A stretch of DNA of 41,541 bases from Phenylobacterium sp. (GTDB lineage Bacteria; Pseudomonadota; Alphaproteobacteria; Caulobacterales; Caulobacteraceae), in NCBI RefSeq assembly GCF_016793285.1, contig NZ_JAEUMO010000154.1, positions 1-41,541 on the forward strand. The letters run 5' to 3'. The position numbers were made by a program, and so were the translations under genes. The notes under the pieces are model-generated. The model had not been told where the DNA came from, made no database searches, and worked only from the letters and a program-made list of their open reading frames with translations. Shown here in pieces: positions 24,144 through 31,171 of this stretch (the first letter of the stretch is position 1; every line of letters begins with the position of its first letter).

Positions 24144-26765
24144 CTAGTAGGTCAGCGTCAGGCCCAGCCGCATCGAGCGGCCGTACTTCTCCGCTTCGCG
24201 GAAGCGGTCGGAAGTGCGGAAGAAATAGTAGTCCTTGGCGTCGGTGAGGTTGTTGCCTTCCACGAACACCTCGACGTTGCGGTTGAACCGGTACGCCGCC
24301 CGCGCATCGAAGGTCGACAGCGCGCCGAAGTAGCCGTCGGACCGCCCGGTCGGGTCGGCGACGTTCAGGCCGCCGTCCGTGTCGAGGTAGGACGAGTGGT
24401 AGGTGTAGGCCAGTCGCGCCGAGACACCGTACTTCTCGTAGTAGAGCTGAACGCTGGCGATCTTGTCCGCCTGGCCGATCAGCGGCGTCTTCACGGTCCG
24501 GCCGGGCACCTTGAGCTTGCCGTCGGTCAGGGTGAGGTTCGCGTTGACGCCGAAGCCGTCCAGCGGCGACGGCAGGAAGGTGAGCGGCTTCTGGAAGGCG
24601 AGTTCGAGGCCGGTCAGCTCGGCCGAGTCGCCGTTGCCGAACGAGTTGACGATGGCGTTCGTGAGCGCCACGCCGCCGAAGGTCCCCGTCTGGCCGGTCA
24701 TGGTGGTGGCGAAGACCGGATCGTCGATCTTCTTGTGGAACAGGGCCACCGAAACGCCGCCCTCGCTCTCGAAATAGTATTCCAGCGAGATGTCGAAGTT
24801 CAGCGACTTCTGCGGCTTCAGGTTCGGATTGCCCTGCGAGACCGTGTTCGAGCCGGTGTCGACCGTGACGGTCGGAGCCAGGTTCACGAACCCGGGCCGG
24901 CCGATGGCGGTGGTGATCGCCGCGCGGCCCAGCAGGTGGTCGCTGAACTCGTACTTGGCGTTCACGCCCGGGAAGAAGTCCGTGTAGCTGTAGTGACCGA
25001 AGGAATCGAAGGTGCTGGTGAGCGTCGTCACGCCGGCGCGGTAGATGATCGCAGCGGTGTCGCCCTCGGTCCGCTCCATGCGCACGCCGGGGATGATGGT
25101 CAGCGGCCCGCGGACGATGCCGGCCATGATGTAGGCCGCGGTGACCTTCTCCTTGACCTTGTAGTCAGACGTCTTGGACTGCGAGACCTGGTCGGCCGCG
25201 TTGACCGTGAACTGCGTCGGATTGCCGAACACGAAGGCCTGGGCCGAATCGATGCTCGTGGTCGGGCCGAAGGTGAAGCGGTTGTCGAAGATCACGCCGG
25301 CGTCGCGGTCGAGGTCCGAGGCCAGGGTGCGCGTGCCCGCGGTGGCCGCGACGGCGGTGAAGGTGCGCCCGGTCTGGTCCTGGAAGCGGTCGCGCTTCAG
25401 GTACTTGGCGCCCACCTTCAGGTAGCTGCCTTCGCCCAGCGCCTCGACCGGCAGCTTGTAGTCGATGCGGACCTGGTCGAGATCCTCGCCGGCTCTGCGC
25501 GATACCTGCTTGTAGTTATTAAGGCGATAATTCCCTGCATTGAGGGCCGCGGCGTTCGCCGTGAAGGTGTCGAGCAGCCGGTCGCCGGTCGTGAAGGTGG
25601 CGCCCAGCCCCGTGGAGGCCGCCGCGCGGTACTCCACCTCGTCGCGGATCGGATCCTTCTTGTTCGATTCCGCGTGGGTGGCCTCGATCTTCAGTTCGCC
25701 GGGCCCGACGTTGAACTCGCCGCCGACGTTGATCGTGGTGGTGTCGGTGATCTCCTGGCGCTTGCGCAGCAGCCGCCGCGCGGTCGTGGAGTTGATCGTG
25801 CCGCCCGAGGCGCTCAGCGCGGAGTAGCCGGGCGGCAGGGTCGTCGTGTCGGCCGCGTTGTTGTCGGCCGGGAAGAAGAAGCGGAAGCGGTTGCGGAGCT
25901 CGCGGTCGGCGAACTGCGAATACAGCAGGCGCGCGTAGAGCTTCACGTCGTCGGTGGGCCGGTAGTCGAAGTTGGCGACCGCGCCTTTGCGGGTGCGGAT
26001 GGCGGGATCGTAGATCCGCATGTCCATCTCCGCCGGCAGGTCGATGCCGTTCACGAGCTGGCGGCTCGTGGAGAGGATGTCCTCCGAGTACGAGGGCCGG
26101 CGCGAGTAGTTGCCCGCCAGCACGGCCCCGAACTGCCTGTCGGCGCCGAACAGCCCGCCGATCGAGGCGTCGCCTTCCTTCGCGTTGCGGTTGGTGTCGT
26201 CGTAGATGCCGTAGACGCCGCGCGCGCTGCCGAAGAAGCGGCCCTTGTCGAAGGCCGACAGCGTGTTGATGTCCACCTGCCCGGCGATCGCGTTGGCGTC
26301 GAGGTCGGGGGTCAGCGACTTCACCACGGTGACCGAGCCGATCAGCGCCGAGGGGATGTCGTCCAGCTTGACGTTCCGGTTCTCGGGTTCCGGCGCGGAG
26401 GCGGTCTGATTGTTGATGGTGACGTTGGCGAGGTTCGGCTCGATGCCGCGGATGATGAGATAGCGGCCTTCGCCCTTGTCGGTCGCGACCGACACGCCCG
26501 TCAGGCGGCGGACGGCCTCGGCCACGTTCTGGTCGGGCAGCTTGCCGACATCGTTCGCCGACACCACCTCGACCTGGCTGTCGGCGGCGCGCTTGGCTTC
26601 CAGCGACGCCTTGTCCGAAGCCCGCTGGCCGGTGACGACGACCTCGTCCACCTGGTCCGACGCCGCCTGCGCGAGCGCTGGGCCCGCGCCCAGACACACC
26701 GCCATCGCCAGTGCGCTTGCGCCTGCGAGGCAGCCGTTGCGCAGCGCCATTCCCCGATCGTTCAT
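24144..26765 (-). CDS. TonB-dependent receptor (Caulobacter/Xanthomonas type), candidate phytate receptor
   Basis: An 873-residue outer-membrane receptor with a signal peptide (cleavage near ALAQAASD, ~33). The TonB-box-like DEVVVTGQR is followed by the plug domain: SANDVGKLPDQNVAEAVRRL, YLIIRGIEPNLANVTINNQT and DIPSALIGSVTVVKSLTPDLDA, all typical of the large Xanthomonas/Caulobacter carbohydrate-type receptors. The barrel ends in the usual FVEGNNLTDAKDYYFFRTSD and a terminal LGLTLTY strand. The ATG at 26763-26765 has GGGGAGG upstream. It is cotranscribed with the histidine-acid phytase (1-base gap) and divergent from the beta-propeller phytase. Phytate is too large and charged for ordinary porin flux, so uptake of phytate or metal-phytate is a reasonable inference. 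Confidence 0.88.
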   Translation of the reverse strand: MNDRGMALRNGCLAGASALAMAVCLGAGPALAQAASDQVDEVVVTGQRASDKASLEAKRAADSQVEVVSANDVGKLPDQNVAEAVRRLTGVSVATDKGEGRYLIIRGIEPNLANVTINNQTASAPEPENRNVKLDDIPSALIGSVTVVKSLTPDLDANAIAGQVDINTLSAFDKGRFFGSARGVYGIYDDTNRNAKEGDASIGGLFGADRQFGAVLAGNYSRRPSYSEDILSTSRQLVNGIDLPAEMDMRIYDPAIRTRKGAVANFDYRPTDDVKLYARLLYSQFADRELRNRFRFFFPADNNAADTTTLPPGYSALSASGGTINSTTARRLLRKRQEITDTTTINVGGEFNVGPGELKIEATHAESNKKDPIRDEVEYRAAASTGLGATFTTGDRLLDTFTANAAALNAGNYRLNNYKQVSRRAGEDLDQVRIDYKLPVEALGEGSYLKVGAKYLKRDRFQDQTGRTFTAVAATAGTRTLASDLDRDAGVIFDNRFTFGPTTSIDSAQAFVFGNPTQFTVNAADQVSQSKTSDYKVKEKVTAAYIMAGIVRGPLTIIPGVRMERTEGDTAAIIYRAGVTTLTSTFDSFGHYSYTDFFPGVNAKYEFSDHLLGRAAITTAIGRPGFVNLAPTVTVDTGSNTVSQGNPNLKPQKSLNFDISLEYYFESEGGVSVALFHKKIDDPVFATTMTGQTGTFGGVALTNAIVNSFGNGDSAELTGLELAFQKPLTFLPSPLDGFGVNANLTLTDGKLKVPGRTVKTPLIGQADKIASVQLYYEKYGVSARLAYTYHSSYLDTDGGLNVADPTGRSDGYFGALSTFDARAAYRFNRNVEVFVEGNNLTDAKDYYFFRTSDRFREAEKYGRSMRLGLTLTY

Positions 26766-26845
26766 CGTCGCCTCCCCTGGCCGACGCCCTGCCCGCACGA
26801 CATCCGCGAGTCTTTCAAGCGTCAGCCCGGAAACGATACGAACAA

Positions 26846-26875
26846 AAATTCCAAGTTTCAAGCGAAATGGAATTT
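26846..26875. promoter_or_regulatory. Long interrupted palindrome in the phytase promoter region
   Basis: AAATTCCA (26846-26853) pairs perfectly with TGGAATTT (26868-26875). Inside, TTTC (26856-26859) pairs with GAAA (26864-26867) around a four-base loop, with a two-base bulge (AG) on the left arm. The result is a 12-bp stem in AT-rich DNA about 90 bases from each phytase-unit start, suitable as a shared operator. Confidence 0.5.
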
Positions 26876-26908
26876 CTCTTGCACGTATGGAATGGCCGAC
26901 TAGTTTTG

Positions 26909-26926
26909 CGCTGACGCTCGACAGAC
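26909..26926 (-). promoter_or_regulatory. Possible response-regulator tandem site before the beta-propeller phytase
   Basis: On the minus strand, GTCTGTC (26920-26926 on plus) is followed after four bases by GTCAGCG (26909-26915 on plus). This is the same 7-4-7 layout, with one identical half-site, as the tandem repeat before the two-component operon at 8207-8224. The other half-site matches at 4 of 7 bases. It could place phytase under that regulator, but chance similarity is possible. Confidence 0.3.
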
Positions 26927-26967
26927 AAATCGCGAGCGCGCCAATCGCATGGGGAGATGACACGCCG

Positions 26968-28065
26968 ATGACGCCCGCCCGCTTCCGGACCCTCCCGGCG
27001 CTCGCCGCCGCCCTGGCCCTCGGCGGCGCGGCCCGCGCGGCCGAGGTCGCGCCCACGCACGATCTGCCGTTCCCCGTGGGGACGCCGGCGGTCATGCCGA
27101 CACTCGAGACCGTTCCGGTCGCGCGCGCCGAGGACGCGGCCGACGATCCGGCGATCTGGGTGAACCCCAGGGACCCGGCGCTCAGCGCGGTGATCGGCAC
27201 CGACAAGAAGGGCGGGCTCTACGTCTACGACCTCGCCGGCAAGCCGCTGCAGTTCCTGCCCAACGGCCGCATGAACAACGTCGACCTGCGCGCCGGCTTC
27301 AAGCTGGGCGGCCGCGACGTCGTGCTCGTGACCGCCAGCGACCGGACCAACAAGGCGATCGCGATCCTGGCGCTCGATCCCGACAGCCGCCAGCTCACCG
27401 ACGTCGCCGACGGCGTCCAGGAGTCGGACCTGTCGGACCCCTATGGCCTCTGCATGTATCGCGACCGCAGGAGCGGCCAGACCTATGTGTTCGCGAACGA
27501 TCCGACGGGCCTGGTGCGCCAGTGGCGACTGGTCGCCACGCCGGCCGGCAAGGTCCGCGCCGAAGTGGTCCGCTCGTTCGCGCTGAACAGCCAGGTGGAG
27601 GGCTGCGTCGCCGACGACGACAACGGCGCGCTCTACATCGGCGAGGAGGACGTGGGGCTCTGGCGCTTCGCCGCCGCGTCGAAGGCGGGCGACAAGCGCC
27701 GCCTCGTCGCCGCCATCCGGGACAATCCGAAGTGGAAGGACGACTTCGAGGGCGTCGGCCTCTGGGCCGGCAAAGGCGGCCGCGGCTACCTGGTCGTCTC
27801 CAGCCAGGGCAACAACACCTACGCGGTGTTCGAGCGTCAGGGCCGCAACCGCTACCGCGGTTCGTTCGCCATCGCGCCCGACCCGGCCAAGGGCATCGAC
27901 GGCGTCTCCGAGACCGACGGCCTCGACGTCGTGAGCGCGCCCCTGCCCGGTTTCCCGCGCGGCCTGCTCGTCACCCAGGACGGCTACAACGTCAGTCCGT
28001 CGGAAAACCAGAACTTCAAGTTCGTCTCCTGGGCCGACGTCGCCGCCCAGCTCAAGCTCGACTGA
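26968..28065 (+). CDS. Beta-propeller phytase (3-phytase)
   Basis: A 365-residue secreted enzyme with a ~24-residue signal peptide (ALALGGAARA-AEV). It matches the Ca-dependent beta-propeller phytase family along its whole length: DDPAIWVNP (59-67), GTDKKGGLYVYDLAGK, RMNNVDLRAGFKLGG (101-115), NSQVEGCVADDDNGALYIGE (207-226), VSSQGNNTYAVFERQG (277-292), SETDGLDVV and QDGYNVSPSENQNFKFVSW (337-355). The acidic residues in these blocks bind Ca and the phosphates of phytate. It hydrolyses inositol hexakisphosphate, typically removing alternate phosphates and leaving lower inositol phosphates. It is divergent from the receptor/histidine-acid phytase operon and followed by a GC hairpin. The ATG at 26968 follows GGGGAG at a long spacing; the signal peptide supports this start. 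Confidence 0.92.
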   Translation: MTPARFRTLPALAAALALGGAARAAEVAPTHDLPFPVGTPAVMPTLETVPVARAEDAADDPAIWVNPRDPALSAVIGTDKKGGLYVYDLAGKPLQFLPNGRMNNVDLRAGFKLGGRDVVLVTASDRTNKAIAILALDPDSRQLTDVADGVQESDLSDPYGLCMYRDRRSGQTYVFANDPTGLVRQWRLVATPAGKVRAEVVRSFALNSQVEGCVADDDNGALYIGEEDVGLWRFAAASKAGDKRRLVAAIRDNPKWKDDFEGVGLWAGKGGRGYLVVSSQGNNTYAVFERQGRNRYRGSFAIAPDPAKGIDGVSETDGLDVVSAPLPGFPRGLLVTQDGYNVSPSENQNFKFVSWADVAAQLKLD

Positions 28066-28100
28066 AGAAGATCGCGCCGGCGTGAAAGGCCGCTCCGGAA

Positions 28101-28131
28101 CCCCCGCTCACGGCGCCGCCTTGGGCGGGGG
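28101..28131. terminator. GC-rich hairpin between convergent phytase and amidohydrolase genes
   Basis: CCCCCGC (28101-28107) pairs with GCGGGGG (28125-28131) with a GC-rich 17-base interior that can also fold. It lies in the 109-base gap between the plus-strand phytase stop and the minus-strand amidohydrolase stop, so it could end both transcripts. No clear T-tract follows on either strand. Confidence 0.45.
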
Positions 28132-28174
28132 CGCCCGGCCGGGCCGAGTTCCCCCACACACCGTCACGGCCGCT

Positions 28175-31171
28175 CTAGTTGGGCGTCTTGAGCAGCTCGC
28201 CCAGCGGGATGGCACGGCCGTCCTTCACGACCGTGTCGACCTTGAAGAGGTCGGCCACGTCGGCGAGGGGATCCCCGTCCACGATCACCAGGTCCGCGAG
28301 CTTGCCGACTTCCACGCTGCCGAGATCCTTGTCCACGCCGGTGATCCTGGCCGAGTCGATCGTCGCGGACTGCAGGGCCTTGTAGGGGCCGAACGCCTCC
28401 GCAAAGTGGATCGCCTCCATCACCACCGAGAAGCCGGTCTGCACCGTGCCGCCGTCCGTGCCCGTGCCGATGAGCACGCCGGCCTTGGACATGGCGGCGA
28501 GCGACGCCTGTTCGCCGCGGGTCTGCTGCTCGTCACGTCCCCCGTAGGCTCGGCGCAGGAAGGTCATCATGTCCGCGTGCGCCGACTGGTACTTGGGTGC
28601 GAACGCCCGGAACTGCGGCGAAGTCAGGATGCCGGGATGGCGATCCATCTGCGTCAGGTACGAGGGCCCCGGCGCGCGCCCGGCCGCCGTCGGGCTGATG
28701 TACATGCCCGAGTGCGCGAGCAGTTGGACCACGTCGTCATAGGAGCGCCGACGGATTGAAGCGCGATCCGAGAACTCCATACGGTCCCGCGTGCCGAGGT
28801 GCTCGATCGCGTCGACCCCGTAGGTCGCGGCCGGATAGAGCTCGTGGGACGCCACCATCAGTCCGTGGCCGTGGGCGAAGTCCACGATGCGCTTCTGCAC
28901 CTCGTGATCCATCGTCTCGTATGTCTTGATAAAGTCGTAGTCGAGATCGATCGCCCGCTTCAGTTCGCGGTTGAGGTGGCTCTCCGAGTCGATCGCCGAG
29001 TTCATCCAGTAGTAGAGGCGCGGCCCCTCCAGGATGTTGGAGAAGAACTGGCGTGGACCGAGCCGCTGGCCGCTCATCCAGGCCTCGCGCCGCTCCAGCG
29101 CCTCGTAGGGTTCGGCGCCGGGCTCGCGCACCGAGGTCACGCCGAACGACAGCCAGATGCGGCCGACCTTCTCGCCGTCGCTGACGAACTGGTGGATGTG
29201 CGTCTGGAACAGGCCCGGCACGACCGTCTTGCCCCGGGCGTCGATGACGTCGGCGCCGGGCCACGCGGCGCGACGCGGCGCGATCTCGACGATGCGGTTG
29301 TCGTCGATGACGATGTCGACGTCCTTCAGGTAGTCGGGGGACACGGCCGTGAAGACACGGCCCGCCTGGATCACGGTGCGGCCCCGCTGAGCGGGCCGGG
29401 TCCAGTTCATCCGGAAGGGGATGTCCTCCACCGCCCGGTCGGCGACGCGCACGCGGCGGAACCGATTGTTGTCGAGGTACACCAGCGAGCGGGAGTCGCC
29501 CGTCCAACTGGGATAGGAGGCGTAGTCGTCCGTCAGGCGGACGGGCGGCTTGAGGAACCTGCCGTCGGCATCCGCCTCGCCGGACCAGAGGCGGCCCTCA
29601 TGCACGTAGGCGATCTGCTTGCCGTCCGGCGACCAGATCGGCCCGAACTGGCTGCGGGTCGAAACCGAGCCGTCCGTCTGCGGCGACGAGAAGACGCCCT
29701 TCCCGGTCGCCAGGTCGATCGTGAAGAACGCATTGCCGCCCTTGCGGAAGCGCGCCGACCAGGTCCTCAGGGCCAGCACCGAGATCTTCTTCCCGTCGGC
29801 CGTCCACGACGGCGGAGACGGCAGGAACAGCGCGTCGTGCGCCTTGCGCATCGCGCCCGTCTCGACATCGACGACATACAGCGTGGCCGCATGCCAGTCG
29901 TCCGCATCGCGCATGAAGACCGCGATCGAGCGGCCGTCGGGCGACCAGCTCGGCTGCATCAGATCGTCCTCGGTCGTGGTCAGCCGCCGCTCGGCGCCGT
30001 CAGCCATGTTCCGGACGATCAGGTCCATGGCGCCGGTTCCGCGGCGGTCGGAGACGTATGCCAGCCGCTTGCCGTCGGGCGACCACGCCGGGTCCACGTC
30101 GAGGAAGGGGTCCCTGGTGAGTTGCGTCGGCTCGGGGTCGCCGACCTTCAACAGCCACAGATCGCCCAGGGCGGTGAAGGCGATGCGGCCCCCGTCCGGC
30201 GACACCATCGGCCGCATCACGCCCAGCAGCGGACGCGGCCCCGTGGAGTTGAAGTCGAAGACCTTCTTCCGGAACTCGGGGCGGGACATCACGTCGAAAT
30301 GCGCCTGAAACGGGATGCGGCCAGCCTCCCCGCTCGCCGGCGTCCACGTGCGCAGGCCGCCATCGGCCGCATAGAGGATGCGCTCGCCGAGCCAGGCCGC
30401 GCCGGTCGGGAAGATGTCCTCGTCGCCGCGTCGCGTGGCGACCACCTTGCCGGTCGAGGCGTCGACGACATCGATGCGCGTGTCGCCGCGCTCGGGGTTG
30501 TAGACGTTGACCGAGATCCGCGCCCCGTCCGCACTCCACAGGGGCCTGCCGAGTTGCTCGGCCGACGCGAGCAGCTCGCGGCTCCCGGCGTCGTCCAGCA
30601 CCATGAGGCTGACTTTGCGACCCTCGGCCCGGATATAGGCGATCCGCCGGCCGTCCGCGGAGACGCTGGGGTAGTAGTCGTCGGCCGGGCCCGTGGTGAG
30701 CGGCCGGGCGGGGCCCCCGTCCACGGACAGCTCCCAAAGGTCGAGGCTGCGCGTGCGGTCGGAACTGAACACCAGCGTGCGCCCGTCGGGTCGCCAGGCG
30801 GGCTCGCGATCATCGACCCGACCGGTGGTCAGTTGCCGGAGCGCGGAGCCGTCGCGGCCGGCGACGGCCACCCGCCAATTGCCCTGAGCATAGTACTGGA
30901 AGGCGATCCGGCGGCCGTCGGGCGACCAGACGGGAAACCGCGCCTCGCGCATCAGCGGGGTGATGGGCCGGGCGCGCCCGCCCGCCGCCGGCAACGTCCA
31001 GATGCGCCCCTGCAGGTCCATCGCGAGCGTCTTGCCGTCGGGCGACGGGGCCGCAGCGAACATGGTGCCTTCGCTGACGTCGAACCCCACGGTCTTCGCG
31101 GCCGCCGCGGCCGCCAGCGAGGCCGCGGCCGCAAAGGCGGCGAGGAAGTGTGCCAGAGCCGTCGGCCTCAT
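28175..31171 (-). CDS. TolB-like beta-propeller/amidohydrolase fusion, copy 1
   Basis: A 998-residue exported protein with a signal peptide (~25 residues ending AAAAAAK). Residues ~30-590 hold a series of TolB/WD40-like 'WSPDGRRIAF' repeats, in two blocks separated by a ~50-residue linker, forming propellers as in tricorn-type peptidases. Residues ~610-998 are a metal-dependent amidohydrolase: HxH at H658/H660 (FQTHIH), candidate carboxylated Lys K749 (DYDFIKTY), H776 (ASHELYP), H791 (AIEHL), D906 (GTGTDGG), and the closing GKLADLVIVDGDPLADV. The arrangement resembles imidazolonepropionase-like or prolidase-type members, so cleavage of an amide or peptide-like substrate in the periplasm is likely. 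It starts directly after the stop of a paralogue. A TonB receptor heads the operon and may deliver the substrate. Confidence 0.85.
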   Translation of the reverse strand: MRPTALAHFLAAFAAAASLAAAAAAKTVGFDVSEGTMFAAAPSPDGKTLAMDLQGRIWTLPAAGGRARPITPLMREARFPVWSPDGRRIAFQYYAQGNWRVAVAGRDGSALRQLTTGRVDDREPAWRPDGRTLVFSSDRTRSLDLWELSVDGGPARPLTTGPADDYYPSVSADGRRIAYIRAEGRKVSLMVLDDAGSRELLASAEQLGRPLWSADGARISVNVYNPERGDTRIDVVDASTGKVVATRRGDEDIFPTGAAWLGERILYAADGGLRTWTPASGEAGRIPFQAHFDVMSRPEFRKKVFDFNSTGPRPLLGVMRPMVSPDGGRIAFTALGDLWLLKVGDPEPTQLTRDPFLDVDPAWSPDGKRLAYVSDRRGTGAMDLIVRNMADGAERRLTTTEDDLMQPSWSPDGRSIAVFMRDADDWHAATLYVVDVETGAMRKAHDALFLPSPPSWTADGKKISVLALRTWSARFRKGGNAFFTIDLATGKGVFSSPQTDGSVSTRSQFGPIWSPDGKQIAYVHEGRLWSGEADADGRFLKPPVRLTDDYASYPSWTGDSRSLVYLDNNRFRRVRVADRAVEDIPFRMNWTRPAQRGRTVIQAGRVFTAVSPDYLKDVDIVIDDNRIVEIAPRRAAWPGADVIDARGKTVVPGLFQTHIHQFVSDGEKVGRIWLSFGVTSVREPGAEPYEALERREAWMSGQRLGPRQFFSNILEGPRLYYWMNSAIDSESHLNRELKRAIDLDYDFIKTYETMDHEVQKRIVDFAHGHGLMVASHELYPAATYGVDAIEHLGTRDRMEFSDRASIRRRSYDDVVQLLAHSGMYISPTAAGRAPGPSYLTQMDRHPGILTSPQFRAFAPKYQSAHADMMTFLRRAYGGRDEQQTRGEQASLAAMSKAGVLIGTGTDGGTVQTGFSVVMEAIHFAEAFGPYKALQSATIDSARITGVDKDLGSVEVGKLADLVIVDGDPLADVADLFKVDTVVKDGRAIPLGELLKTPN

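Larger units (their letters stand above)
26766..26967. promoter_or_regulatory. Divergent promoter region between the two phytase transcription units
   Basis: This 202-base gap separates the TonB receptor/histidine-acid phytase operon (minus) from the beta-propeller phytase (plus). It is AT-rich in its middle and carries three ordered repeats. A long interrupted hairpin lies at 26846-26875. A nine-base direct repeat, TTTCAAGCG, occurs at 26813-26821 and 26856-26864. A nine-base inverted pair, AGCGTCAGC (26818-26826) and GCTGACGCT (26910-26918), lies towards the two ends. No GGAA-N6-TTCC operator was found, so control seems to differ from the iol genes. Confidence 0.55.

Noticed and set aside
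23928-26903. A 990-codon open frame on the plus strand opposite the TonB receptor.
   Set aside because: Same reason: compositionally biased, no recognisable domain, and fully covered by the receptor and phytase genes on the other strand.
26766-26967. A PhoB-type Pho box in the phytase promoter region.
   Set aside because: Phosphate control would make sense, but I found no convincing CTGTCAT-N4-CTGTCAT pair. Only a loosely similar GTCTGTC-N4-GTCAGCG element is present, and it fits the local two-component site better.
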